NCBI GenBank assembly: GCA_017979445.1
Contig: CM030706.1
Coordinates: 19,082,967-19,146,966, forward strand
Origin: Akebia trifoliata
Lineage: Eukaryota > Streptophyta > Magnoliopsida > Ranunculales > Lardizabalaceae
DNA: 64,000 nt
Direction of reading: 5' to 3'
Shown here: one piece after another, positions 1-10,609 of the stretch
Layout of the letters: each line of letters starts with the position of its first letter
Position numbering within the stretch: position 1 is the stretch's first letter
The notes under the pieces: model-generated
What the model was told of the DNA's origin: nothing
Databases searched by the model: none
The model's input: only the letters and a program-made list of their open reading frames with translations
Translations under genes and position numbers: made by a program

Positions 1-1790
1 ATTACGGGAAATGTGAACTTGTACAATTAGGTAAACTACCACCATCCGATCAAATACATGGCTTAATTGCAATGCAAATCAAGTTTGTTCGAGCTAGAGA
101 GAGAGTCTCATTCACATGAGTAGGATTAAGTTATACGCCTAAGGCTTTTATCAAAATTTAAGGGATGATGACGACTTCTTTGCAATTTACTATAGTAGAG
201 GTCATCGATGGGTCTATAAAAGAAATACCAGTTCCATATACATTAGTTTTTGATCAAATTGGTGGCCATGTCCTGATCATATTGGTATTTAACCGATTGG
301 GTACTTTAAATTACCATCAAAATGTATAGATTCATAAACCTTGTACATCTACATTGTTTAGACTTGGTCAGAATGTTGGGCTTAACCAGCAAAAGAAATC
401 ATGACACCAGCATAGGCAAAGAAATAAACATGTTGAGCATAAAGGTAATAGTAGTTTGTGTAGCAATATTTAGTCTCCTATGAAGTGGCAAGAAGTTTTA
501 GAGGTCTTGATATCAGATGCATTGGTCTTGAAGCAATGCACCATCATTCTTACGAACCAAACGAGCAACAATCGAGCTTCAACTATAGAGATAGACAATT
601 CTGAAGATATCATTTTCGTAAATCACATCACTATTGAGGAATTCCCTAAAATAGAATCTTCTTCATAAGATAAATAATTCAAAAGTGTTTCACCTATCTT
701 TGGAGAAGGTGGACAGGCTACTATTGACGACTTGAAAGAAAAAAACCTCGGTACAATAGAAGAGGCCTGACTTACGTTCGTTAGTACTCTTCTAAATGAA
801 AATATTGAGTACTTCAAGTTGCCACAGGAATACAAATATATTTTTTCTTGGACTTACAAAGAAACGTTAGGATTTGACTCAAAAATTGTTATTCATCAAC
901 TTGTAGTCAGACACGGAGTTCACCTAATAAAAGAGGTACAACGTTATTTTTTACTAGAGTTGGTACCATAGATTGAGATAGAGGTCAACAAGTAAATTAA
1001 AGTCGACTTCATTCAAGAAATAAAATATCCAACCTAGATATCCAATATAGTTCCTGTAAAAAAAAAAGAATGGACAAATTTGAGTGTACGTAGATTTTTA
1101 CGACTTGAACAATGCGTGTCCAAAATACGACTTTCCATTCTTAGTCATAGAATTTATGGTTGATGTGACTACGAAACATGAGGCTTTATTTTTCATGGAT
1201 GAATCTTCTAGATACAACCAAATTTGAATGGTTCCAAAAGATGAGGAGCTCATAGCTTTCCGTACACAAAAGACATATATTATAACAAAGTTATGCTTTT
1301 TGGACTCAAAAATGCTTGTGCCACTTACGAGTGAGCTATGCAAAAGATATTTGATGACATGTTACACGATAAGGTCGAATGTTATGTTGATGACCTAGTA
1401 GTAAAAAAAAAGGGATCACCTATAATATTTGCGTGATACCTTGAATAGATTTTGAAGATACCAGTTCAAGATGAATCCATTAAAATGTGCTTCAGGAGTT
1501 ACCTTAGGTAAATTCTTAGGATTTTTTATTCGATATCATGACATTGAAATAAACCGAAGTAAGATTAGGCCATCCAAAAGATGCTAGCACCAAAAAACAT
1601 TTATAAGCTCAAATATCTGTAAGATCGACTTGCTTACATTCGCATATATATTTCAAATTTGAATGGGATGAAGTTTGTGAGAACTCTTTAAAAAGTATCA
1701 AAGAGTATCTTCTCAAATCATTAGCTCTATCTGCACCAATTCTTGAGATATTTACATTATTTTGTACAGTTAAGTCATATTAATAACATG
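1..1790 (+). pseudogene. pol: Tat-A reverse transcriptase remnant (Ty3/gypsy, Tat lineage)
   Basis: This is decayed polyprotein of a Tat-lineage Ty3/gypsy retrotransposon; an intact copy would make the reverse transcriptase that copies the element RNA into DNA. Fragments in several frames read in order: a protease-RT linker (480-668, with SDALVLKQ and EDIIFVNHI), the RT N-terminus (about 800-1030, FSWTYKE then KIVIHQLVVRHG), DLNNACPKYDFPF (about 1095-1135), the catalytic YVDD box (1380-1394, CYVDD) and MNPLKCASGVTLGKFLGF (about 1470-1530). The MNPLKC block is typical of Tat elements. Stops and shifts occur throughout. The coding trail ends near 1785, before the RNase H domain. The next domains of such a polyprotein appear at 30502, so this is inferred to be the left half of one element split by Athila-1. 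Confidence 0.85.
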
Positions 1791-1839
1791 TGAGATTATA
1801 CGCGATAATGATGGCTACTATTTTTGGATCCTTCGAGAA
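1791..1839 (+). repeat. Athila-1 5' LTR, left stub
   Basis: These bases match 29721-29768 inside the 3' LTR of Athila-1, through GAGATTATACGC and GGATCCTTCGAGAA. The match resumes at 12119 after the Tat-B insertion. About 330 bp of the LTR start (29391-29720 in the sister LTR) is absent here. Tat-A coding sequence abuts directly, so a deletion removed both the LTR start and the Tat-A RNase H. Confidence 0.8.
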
Positions 1840-2534
1840 TGTAAACACCCCATTTTTGCATTCGCTTGATTAATCAACTCGTCAACCTGATTGCAACGGT
1901 TCCTAATGATGGATGTTTATTCCAATGCTTTATTTGTTACTAGATATGTTTCATAAATTCAGATGAGGTATCTCAAACTGATAAAATTATAGAAACCACA
2001 CTACGTTAAGAAAATATAATCCCAAAAATGTAGAAATCATCATCTTGTCGACAAAAAGAAACTTTACGATAAAAATCACTAAAAAATGATCAAATTACTA
2101 AAATACTCTTAACCTCAAAACATTCCTAGAGCCTACATTACGCTTAGGAAAATCCTTTCAAACACATAAAATAACAAATCGAAATCAAATAAACCATTTC
2201 GCCAATTTTCACAAAATTTGACAAAATTACGAAAATGCCCCTCATAAAGTTCACTATCATTTCTCATGAAAAATTTCATAAATGACACAAACCAATATTC
2301 TCATTGAATTTCTTACAGAAAATCGATTCCAAAACATCCTAGAACATTGAAAAACAACTTAAAACGCAAAAAGTCATCTCTAAGGGTAAAATGGTAATTT
2401 TATAATTTTAATAATTAAAAATTATGAAATTAATAATTAAAATATTAATTAATGTAAAGTGAAATCCTAATTAAAATTAAAGTCAATCAAGTAAAACTAA
2501 AGTCAAAATCTTAAAGTCAATCAAGTAAGACTAA
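1840..2534 (+). repeat. Tat-B 5' LTR, truncated
   Basis: Colinear with the first 694 bp of the 3' LTR (10610-11303). The match stops abruptly at the end of a 34-bp U3 repeat (TAAGACTA at 2527-2534). The remaining roughly 810 bp, holding the 32-bp repeats, the TATA box, R and U5, is absent, so this LTR cannot supply the usual promoter. No primer binding site follows. Confidence 0.9.
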
Positions 2535-2995
2535 CATTTGGATATTCTATTTTTGGGATGTGTTTTGTTTTTTTATGGTCCTAATTAAGGGTCACTATTG
2601 GAGACTCCAACATAATCTAACATTTTTCAAAAGAAAATTAGGAGGGAAAATATAATAATATTGTTGGACATGCAATTTATGAGATACGAGGTGATTTTAG
2701 GTTTTTTTTTTGTTTTTTTTAAATTGTAAAAAAATAAAAAATAAAAAAATAAAAAAAATAAAAAGTTTTTTAGGCGTGCTGTTGGCAATAACAACAAATT
2801 GTGATGTTGGATTCCTTTTTTTTTTATTATTAAAAAAAAATTCAAGAAAAAAAATCAAGAAAAAAAAAGAGGAGTTTCTTTTTAGGCGTGATGCTGCCAA
2901 CAACACATTGGGCTGGTGTGCCGTTAGCAAAACGACTTTCTTTCTTCTTATATCTTCTTCTCTACATGTGCTGAAAGAAGGGCGCAGCAACGTCC

Positions 2996-3026
<31 letters not shown>

Positions 3027-3244
3027 TCATCTCTGTTTCTTCTCCTACTATCTTTCTTCTTCACCCTCTTCATCGTTTCACCCCTCCTTCGAAAACTTTG
3101 GCTGTACTGCTACAAAAAAATTTGTTCTTGAACCTCTCTATAGGCTCCATTATTGGACTTAGATCTTCATTAGCTTTTTATTAGATTTCGTTATTTAGTC
3201 TTACTTGCTCGATCATTCGATTTCTGTTTTAAATACGTGGAGAG
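2535..3244 (+). other. Foreign leader upstream of the SPX fragment, with homopolymer runs and a CT microsatellite
   Basis: The stretch begins where LTR identity ends. It holds long A and T runs (about 2700-2870), an imperfect repeat of about 25 bp starting TTAGGCGTG (about 2771 and 2883), and a (CT)n tract at about 2999-3026 followed by pyrimidine-rich sequence up to the ATG at 3245. A CT-rich leader just before a start codon is common in plant 5' UTRs, so this may be the captured promoter and 5' UTR of the SPX gene. That is inference; I see no clear TATA box. Confidence 0.45.
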
Positions 3245-3523
3245 ATGAAGTTTGGGAAAAGTTTGAGCAATAAGATCGAACAAACATCGTTAGAATGGAG
3301 AAAGAAGTTTTTGTCATACAAGGAGTTGAAGAAGATATTGAAGCTGATCGAACCGGAAAGTAATGAGAGATCAAATAAACGGCTCAGATTGAGTCTGGGA
3401 AATTTTATCGATGTAAGAAACAGAGTGAAAGGGAAGAATTTATGTCGGCTGATTTTTTTTTTGAATCAAAATTGCCTTAGAATTATCGTTGCTTTATTGA
3501 GAAATTGTTGGGTGGGGAAATAA
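3245..3523 (+). pseudogene. SPX-domain protein fragment (SPX1-like N-terminus)
   Basis: The predicted protein starts MKFGKSLSNKIEQTSLEW and continues with KKFLSYKELKKILKLIEP, the signature opening of plant SPX-domain proteins. SPX domains bind inositol pyrophosphates; the small nuclear SPX proteins restrain PHR transcription factors in phosphate signalling. Only about the first 50 residues (to KRLRLS) are recognisable, whereas the family is roughly 250-300 residues long. After about 3405 the frame loses similarity. A different frame reads EREEFMSADFFF (about 3428-3465), which could be a shifted continuation, and GTAAGA at 3413 could be a splice donor. The fragment lies between the broken Tat-B 5' LTR and Tat-B gag, so it is a captured or inserted host gene piece, not a working gene. 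Confidence 0.8.
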
Positions 3524-5184
3524 CCATAATCCATATACTTCTCGGCATTTGGTCTGTAAAAGAATTAGTAGGCCACAAGATAATGGCTTTTCATGGTCTT
3601 GACGACGAGAAAGCTGTAGAACTCGCCAAGTCTGTGAATGAAGATGTCGTTCTGAACTATAGATAGGGACTTTTAAAAAAAAAAAATTTTGCTCATTGAT
3701 TGTGGACAATTACTTCCTTGTTGGGTATGATATTGAGAGTATATATTTGGGTTTACTACCAGATGCTTCTTTATCCAAACTTGGAGACGTTTGGGTTCTG
3801 TTCTCCTTTGTTGTAACGCATTTGGTGGAATCCAATTTGCCAACTCTCCATTGCGACTCTAGTTTTTCTATTTCCATCTATCTATTGTTTCTACATTACT
3901 TCCAGTATCGGTTCAATTAAATTTGATTCCAAGGTTTTTTTTTTTTTTTTTTTTAAAAGGTAAATCTAATTAAAAAATTTGGGGTGGATTTCGAAAATCA
4001 ACCATTAAGGAAATTTTGGGTTCAAATCATTGAGGTGAAAAAGACTTTAAATCAATGAATTTCGATTGCGGACTCGTGGACTAATGTTGCGTTTGGAATT
4101 TGGATTGGTTGAGTTGATTTCTACCGAAGAATGGCAAAAGGGCATGAAGAATGTGGGGGAATCTCTTTGTGATCTGTTTGTGCTTTAGATGACATGGACT
4201 ACAAAATTAACATAGCTAGTTGGTTCATTTTTTCATAAACTTCTATTGACACACCAATTTTTACCTAGCACATTACATCATGATTCCGTTTTTTATTACA
4301 AACATAGAAATTGGTTGGCAATAGAGTTTCCTTAATGGACGTTTTTAGGTTTCTTTAATAATTAGTAATAGTTTTTTTTTTTATTATTATTTATTTTCTG
4401 AAAGAATTTCTTTCCTTTGCAAAAGTAAATTTGTTTTAAAAAAAAACCAGAATCGTCTCATCTCTACAAATATCATTCTTCGTTAAAGTCTTGATTTTGT
4501 TTAGGTCACCCAAAGTGATTTTTGATTGGACCATAAAAATAAGATAAAAAATTGTTTTGGTTCATGCTATGCCTCTTTCAATGTTAGATCTGATTGATTA
4601 CTCCATGCTATATCTGATTGATTGCCTATCTAACTCGTCGTGATCTTGATTGATACATATGTGGGAGTTGCTTATTTTGATCCTAACGTTGATGTGATTG
4701 GTTTGTGTATTATCTTGATTAAAATTTCTGTGGAATCAATGTTGTGATGAAATTATTAGGCCCATGGCCCCATTTGTTTGAAAAAAGGCCCTGGGCACAC
4801 CCCACCCTGTTTTGCACACACTACTAGCACGTTTACTACTTTGCTCTCTTGCATGTCCCATATAGCCAACGTGACACTAGTGCGTGGCCCGGTCTCTTCG
4901 GAGATGCGACATCATTCATGAAAACCACAACTCCAGTTACGTTCCTTAAGATATATCAAACTGGGGCATCAGTACCATCTAATCAGGTGACTCTGAAAGG
5001 TATATCGATGCACTTAGGCTGGAGCGACCTAAGCCTTTAACCTATTGTAAGTCGCACGGTCACATGTCCTTATTACCAACGTAGTACTAGTACGTGCTCG
5101 GTCCCCTCGTGGGATGCCAAACCATTTATGAAAGCTACAACTCTTGACTCGTACCCATAGGTATATCAAAGATGATCCAAGTAC
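3524..5184. other. Non-coding stretch of unknown origin with an imperfect duplication
   Basis: AT-rich, no convincing coding sequence. About 3524-4740 may be further SPX-locus sequence (intron-like or flanking), which I cannot confirm. An imperfect direct duplication of about 100 bp sits at about 4850-4960 and 5064-5165, sharing CATGTCC, GACACTAGTGCGTG or its variant, and ATTCATGAAA or ATTTATGAAA, with an offset of about 214 bp. An ORF at 4849-5040 lies within it and has no recognisable features. Confidence 0.4.
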
Positions 5185-5450
5185 ATCAATTGCACTTCTT
5201 GGTCAAAACCAGTGTCTAGGTGAGATCCTGCTCTGATGTACTACGGTACTAGGAGGATAAACTACGTCTATTCTAGAAAAGAGGTGATTTAAGAGTGCCT
5301 TTGCTCAAGCATCACGCGCCGCCTCTGATCTGGGGATTAAACTGGCTGCTTTTGACTTCAGAAAAGTGAGTTGAAGTTTTAGATTATCACCTATATGGTA
5401 TATCAAACCAAGTCACCACTTACCGTCTGATTGAGTACGCTCGAGAGGTA
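5185..5450 (+). repeat. Athila 5' UTR fragment
   Basis: This resembles the untranslated region just upstream of gag in both Athila copies (about 13945-14115 plus strand and about 45490-45680 minus strand). Shared words in the same order are TTGCACTTCTTGGTCA, AGAAAAGAGGTGATTTAAGA with GTGCC following, and a late GAGTTG. It is an Athila scrap stranded inside Tat-B, upstream of gag, in a stretch that also holds the SPX fragment. Confidence 0.6.
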
Positions 5451-6346
5451 TATAGGTTTACTTGGGCAAGGGTGGCCAGATAAAAATGCATTGCACATAG
5501 TAAGCTTAAAGTTTGAAAATCTCCCTATAGGTCACGACTCGAACCTATCATGGGTGTTCCCGGGTTACTCTATTCAATCCAACCAATAGGCAAGTGGGCA
5601 GACCGATCTAGATCGTTCAAACTAAACCTGCAATATCGGTCTGACCCAATAAAATCATCTTAATCGATTAACTCTGCCAGTCCATTGGGTTGAACGTAAT
5701 TTACATCAAACCAACCAGTTAGGCCAATTGAAAATAGGTTTTATTGAATTACATCGAATCAATTAGACCGATTGGTTTTTGGTTATAAACTACTCTATTC
5801 CTCCCAATAGATCTCAATAGTACGTAACTAATCAATTGGCCCATTTGGAACAAGCATTTGGATCAACTTTTACAAAATCAAATGGATCAATTGATTATAA
5901 GTAATGAAAAGTCTAATTTAGTCCATTAGGTTAGATCAGTCTAAATAGAATTAACAACTTGATTGGACGCGTAGTTTCATTCATAGAATCAGTTAAATCA
6001 ACAGGTTCCTATTATTGTATCTAATCAAATGTATTAAATTGGTCACATCACTTTGCCCATCGGACTATAGGTTATTATATTAATTTCTTATTTTGGTAAA
6101 CCTAATGATAAAGGATGCATCCGGATTCAATAAAAAAGAAAATATTTTATTTGGTCGAAATTGCTCTAAGACATTCTACATCATCCTATTTTGTGTCTTT
6201 ACCCCGGTCATTCTATCAAGTCATCTAACTTGCCGTCTAAGCACAGTCTCTATTGTTTGGTCAAATCCTTTGCCCTTTTTGGTCGTGATCTCTAATTTGT
6301 TTCTGAAAGATCATCAATCTTCAACACGGCTAATCTACATCAAATC
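5451..6346. other. Spacer upstream of Tat-B gag
   Basis: I recognise nothing coding here. Short words based on ATCAATTG and TTGGATCAA recur between about 5580 and 6010 without a fixed period. The final part may be the Tat-B leader before gag, but no primer binding site is identifiable. Confidence 0.35.
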
Positions 6347-6990
6347 ATGCAAGATTTTGTGAACCAGATGAATCATGCTTGCCAATGTCATCCGATGGGG
6401 GCATACCAAGATAACGAAGATAGACATAGAGGGGATTCAACGACTAGAATCGATACTTCAAAAAAATATGAATTACTAAGCATGCCTAAATACGATGGAA
6501 CTTCCTGTCCAAGAACTCACCTATGCTCGTATATCGGGGACATGCATCTTCGAGGTTTAGGGAGTGAACAAATGACACAATTATTTTGTACCACTCTCAA
6601 AGGACCCGCTCTTGAATGGCTTACATTGCTAATACAGTCTCGACTTCATACTTGGAAATAAATCATGGAAGAGTTTATGAAGCATTTTAGTCTGAAGGTC
6701 ACTAACTCAAATCCAATACAATCGACAGTTAATGTTGTTAAGTGATCCAAGCCTAGAAGGAAGTTTGATAATCTCGGGATGACCTTAAGTATTGCCTTGA
6801 GGATGTTAACAAATAAAGGACTATTACGGGCTAAGTCCGTACCCAATGCCCTTCAAAGTAATGACGAAAGTTAACAGTTCTGCGAGTTTCACCAAGTTAT
6901 AAGTCATTACACTGACAAATGTATATCTCTCCATCAAGCTATTCAAGACCTCATCGACGCAGGGAAGATAACATTTAAGTGAAATGTTGA
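6347..6990 (+). pseudogene. gag: Tat-B gag remnant
   Basis: Gag forms the retrotransposon particle. The ORF at 6347-6661 contains MPKYDGTSCPRTHLCSYI and LGSEQMTQLFCTTLKGPAL, matching the retrotransposon gag domain of Tat-lineage elements. After a stop at 6659 the same frame continues with IMEEFMKHFSLKV. A following segment has a Cys/His pattern (CEFHQVISHYTDKC, about 6880-6921) then LHQAIQDLIDAGKI, where Tat gags carry their zinc-knuckle-like motif. Several stops make it non-functional. The ATG at 6347 is a convenience start; the true N-terminus is not evident. Confidence 0.8.
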
Positions 6991-7900
6991 GTCTATTGGA
7001 TAAAATACCATCTAGTTATCCTATTCTTTCCATTATTTTTTATCTCGTTAATTTCCAAGTAGTGTCAAGTTTCAAAGAGTATTTCTTTTTACAAGAGTCA
7101 TTATTCTAGGTTAATAATGGAATCCTTCCATTCTAATGAAATAAAAAGATTCTTTCGATTATCATGTATGCAAGAAGTTTTTCAAATTTTTGAAAATGAA
7201 TTTGATTAAAAATTGAATCTAAGGATAATTCTTGAGAAGTGCGAATCAAAACTGTCCAATCCCTAGAAGAACATGAGAAAATAATGGACTTACTTAAGTA
7301 GTTCAGAGATGTTTTCGCATGATCCTATGAGGATACGCTTAATGTGAGCACTAATATTTTTCAACAATTAATCTTTGGTCTAATGATATGGGCATGACAT
7401 ATATCTCTAGAATCGAAGGTTATTCTGGTAGTTCGAAGACACATCGCACCTCAAGGGAGTCATGATCAAGAGACATAAATTCAAAGCATGAATTACACTC
7501 AAAAGAATTGAATGTCACCAATGAGTTCAAATACTCAAAGTAATCCATCAAAGTGGATTAAACACTTCAAGATAATGAATTTTCCATTATAATATTCAGA
7601 ATTTATCATCCCAGGTATCAAGGAAAGGAACATTATATAATGGATGCCAAAAAGGAGACATCAAGCAAGGGGCAAATATTTTTTCCTTTACTACTTCTAA
7701 GAGCCAGACTTGAAAGTCAACACTATAAGAGAAGGCCAGCTCAAGTACTCAATGTTGAAAATAAAATCACTCGTAGAGTTCCACCAAAGAAAGTTTGAGC
7801 CCAACTAGGGCAGATCAGTTATCATCAAAGAGACCGTACAAGGCAAAACATTAACTAACCTCAATCAAATTATGTGATACCCCATTTAAGGAGACCTTTC
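6991..7900 (+). pseudogene. pol: Tat-B pol scraps
   Basis: About 7255-7345 reads EEHEKIMDLLK then FRDVFA and SYEDTLNVSTNI, the conserved stretch just before the RT core of Tat elements (usually FAWSYEDMPGL). The RT fingers and palm, RNase H and integrase are missing, and the rest is stop-filled sequence I cannot assign. Compared with the several kilobases expected, almost all of pol has been deleted. Confidence 0.6.
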
Positions 7901-9309
7901 TTTGACCGATGCACTTTTCCTGATCTCACCTTTTTTCAAAAAAAAAAATTATTTTCCTTTGCTAGCCCCTCTATCCAATATGAAAAGATAATCATTTTTT
8001 TTCTAAACCACACCAACCAACCAACCTAGGGGAGGGTATTTCGACTTAAGTTTAGACCTGATCCCAAACTAAATTGGGGTACGTAGGCAACCTGAGAAGT
8101 TACTTCAGGCCCATTTTTTTTCAAAAAAAAAAAAAAAAAGATCTCTATTCCCGGAATAAACAAAGAAGGGAGTATTTTTCAAAGAAAAATCTTTCATCCA
8201 AAGTATAGAAGAAATAAAATCAAGAATGCCAAACTAGGGGCATTTTTTTTGGGATTTTGAACCATATATCTTTTCTTTCTAAACACTCCTAAGCCCACCT
8301 AAAAAGTCTTCCTGGGTATTACGCAAAATGGTCAAGGGAAGTTCGTGCTATCGCGAATAAGGATCTTTTAATGAAGAAAAGTAAAAGCCTGCTAGGCTGA
8401 AAAACCATAAGGGCGACTTAGGCAAAAGTCAAGGCAAAAAGAAAAAAAATCAAAATTCGTTAGGTTGAAAATCCGAAAAGACGATCTAAGCAAAAAGAAA
8501 AGCATATAAAAAAATTAAAAAAAAATTCCTAGCCTGCTAGATTGAAAATCCAGAAGAGCAATCTAGGCAAAAGTTAAGGCACCATCAAAGAAGAGTCTGA
8601 GAGGAGAATCTAAGAAACTTCCTTCAAGATTCGTGCCGTAGTAGAAATATTAGACGAAGGACAATATCAAAGTCAAAGTTGATAAAAACTCAGAAGACAT
8701 CAAAATCATCTTTGATTTTTGAAGGAATGTTCATCTGATTAAATGATCTGAAATGGAGAACGACAGATTAATTTCAAACTTCAAAAGAAAAATCTAAACT
8801 TTCAATGTTCATCAAATTTTGAGTTTTTCGAACAATGTTCATCTATTCAAAGTTGCACATATGATGTTCTTAAGAGTCTTAAAATTTCAAAGAATGGGGT
8901 CATTTAAGTCAAGCATGTTCGTCTATTCTTTGTCATCTCTAAATAAGGGCATTTTTATCTCAGTCGTAGAAGTTCTTGTTATGTTTCATGTGTTCAAGTT
9001 GTTCCTTGAGCAATTTTGACCTAATAAAAATTGACCATCTCAATAAATCCAGATATTGTCAAACCAGGTTTATCAAAAAGAAAAAAATTCTGATTTAAAG
9101 ATCGATCTGGAACATGTGCCCAAAGAGAATGAGATGTCTAATATGTTTTGAACAGAAGTTTTCAAGGTTTTTCTTTTTAAACTTTCTTTTCATTAGTGTT
9201 TATTTAATTTTTTGTTTGGGGATAAAAGTATCGCCAAACTTGCTGATAACTCAGATCTTTTTCCAGAGGTTTTCTCAATCTTCAAGTTTTATTCTACTCA
9301 AAATTTTTT
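7901..9309 (+). repeat. Tat-B 3' untranslated region with conserved box and degenerate triple repeat
   Basis: About 8079-8095 reads GTACGTAGGCAACCTG, and a similar box lies at 32571-32586 in Tat-A, so it is a family hallmark downstream of pol. About 8387-8580 holds three degenerate copies of a unit built on CTGCTAGGCTGAAAA followed by TTAGGCAAAAG, spaced 67 and 77 bp; one diverged copy is seen near 32483-32520 in Tat-A. The rest, including an ORF at 8819-9019, is AT-rich and unrecognised. Confidence 0.7.
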
Positions 9310-9540
9310 CAAATTCATTTATTCTTTCCCTAATTTATTATTTCCTAGATTTATTCCCAGATTCATTCATTATTTGCCTGATTCTTTTCAGATTCATTAA
9401 TTATTTTTCAGATTCAATCATTCTTTCCCAGATCTATTCATTCCCAGATTCAATCCTTCTTTTTCTTATTCATTTTTTCTCAGATTTATTCATTCTTTCT
9501 TAGATTCATCCATTCTTTCCCAGATTTATTCATTTTGCTC
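9310..9540 (+). repeat. 20-bp degenerate tandem array
   Basis: Units resemble AGATTCATTCATTCTTTCCC. The AGAT starts at 9390, 9410, 9430, 9446, 9482, 9502 and 9522 give a basic 20-bp step with a few irregular spacings. It directly abuts the 37-bp array. The ORF here (9114-9503) only reflects the repeat. Confidence 0.75.
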
Positions 9541-10333
9541 AGTTGCCATCGAGGGTTATCTTAGATTTTGCTCAGTTGCTGCCAAGGATTTTCTTGGATT
9601 ATGCTCAGCCAGATACCACCGAGGGTTTGCTCGGATTATGCTCTGCCAGTTGCCACCGAGGGTTTGCTTGGATTATGCTCAGCTAGTTTCTGCCAAGGAT
9701 TTTCCTGGATTATGCTCAGCCAGTTGCCGCCGAGGGTTTGCTCGGATTATGCTCAGCTAGTTGTTGCCAAGGATTTTCTTCGATTATGCTCAGCTAGTTG
9801 CTGTCGAGGGTTTGCTTGGATTATGCTTAGTCAGATGCCGTTGAGGGTTTACTCGGATTATGCTTATCCAGTTACCATCGAGGATTTGCTCGGATTATGC
9901 TCTTCCAGTTTCCGCCGAGGGTTTGCTCGGATTATGCTTAATCAGTTACCACCGAGGGTTTGCTCGGATTATGCTCAACCAGTTGCCGCTGAGGGTTTGC
10001 TCGGATTATGCTCAGCCAGTTGGTAAAATTATGCTTATCCAGTTATCGTCGAGGGTTTGCTCGGATTATACTCAGCTAGTTGCCGTCGAGGGTTTGCTCG
10101 GATTATGCTCAGCCAGTTGTCGTCGAGGGTTTTCTCAAAATATGCTCAGCCAGTTTCCGCCGAGGGTTTGCTCAGATTAGGCTCAGCTAGTTGTCGCCGA
10201 GGGTTTGCTCGATTAGGCTCAACCAATTGTCGCCGAGGGTTTGCTCGGATTATACTCAGCCAATTGTCGCTGAGGGTTTTATCGGATTATGCTTAGCTAG
10301 TTGCCGTCGATGATTTTCTCAGATTTTACTCAC
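9539..10333 (+). repeat. 37-bp minisatellite, about 22 units
   Basis: The unit is roughly GTTGCCGCCGAGGGTTTGCT followed by CGGATTATGCTCAGCCA. Successive unit starts from 9575 to 10019 are all exactly 37 bp apart (9575, 9612, 9649, 9686, 9723 and so on). The only irregular steps are 33 bp at the left edge, 23 bp at 10019-10042 (a 14-bp deletion) and 36 bp at 10190-10226. It lies in the 3' untranslated region of Tat-B, where Tat/Ogre elements are known to carry hypervariable tandem repeats that can seed satellites. It is more GC-rich than its surroundings. Confidence 0.95.
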
Positions 10334-10594
10334 ATTTTAAATGCACACACTTGCATATTTGTTTCATTAGTCAAGGAGAATTTTCTAAAATTTAAGGATT
10401 TGACACTGTCAGTGAGAGTTCGTGCTCAAGAACCTGACAACTTTTTAGTTCGAGGAGAGTTTTATCCTCAATGGTCCGAACGCCCCAACGAATTGCTAAA
10501 TCTGGTTGCAAAATGAACTATAACTAGCTTTGGCATTCGGATATCACATTATCTATCGAAATAGATTTGCAATCTAATTTGCTTCAACCTTCTG

Positions 10595-10609
10595 CCAAAG
10601 AGAGGCATC
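10595..10609 (+). promoter_or_regulatory. Tat-B polypurine tract
   Basis: The purine-rich CAAAGAGAGGCATC immediately precedes the 3' LTR start TGTAGACACC. It is the expected site for priming plus-strand DNA synthesis. It is interrupted by pyrimidines near its end, so it is a weak example. Confidence 0.55.

Noticed and set aside
2710..3162. 150-residue ORF upstream of the SPX fragment
   Set aside because: It is made of lysine and leucine/serine runs from homopolymers and the CT microsatellite; it reads as leader sequence.
9568..10296. Long repeat proteins encoded by the 37-bp array
   Set aside because: The open frames follow from the repeat lacking stops in all frames; the unit is not a multiple of three, and no start context or domain supports a gene.
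9539..10333. CRISPR-like array (37-bp periodic repeats)
   Set aside because: The repeat is continuous with no unique spacers, there are no cas genes, and the context is a plant retrotransposon.
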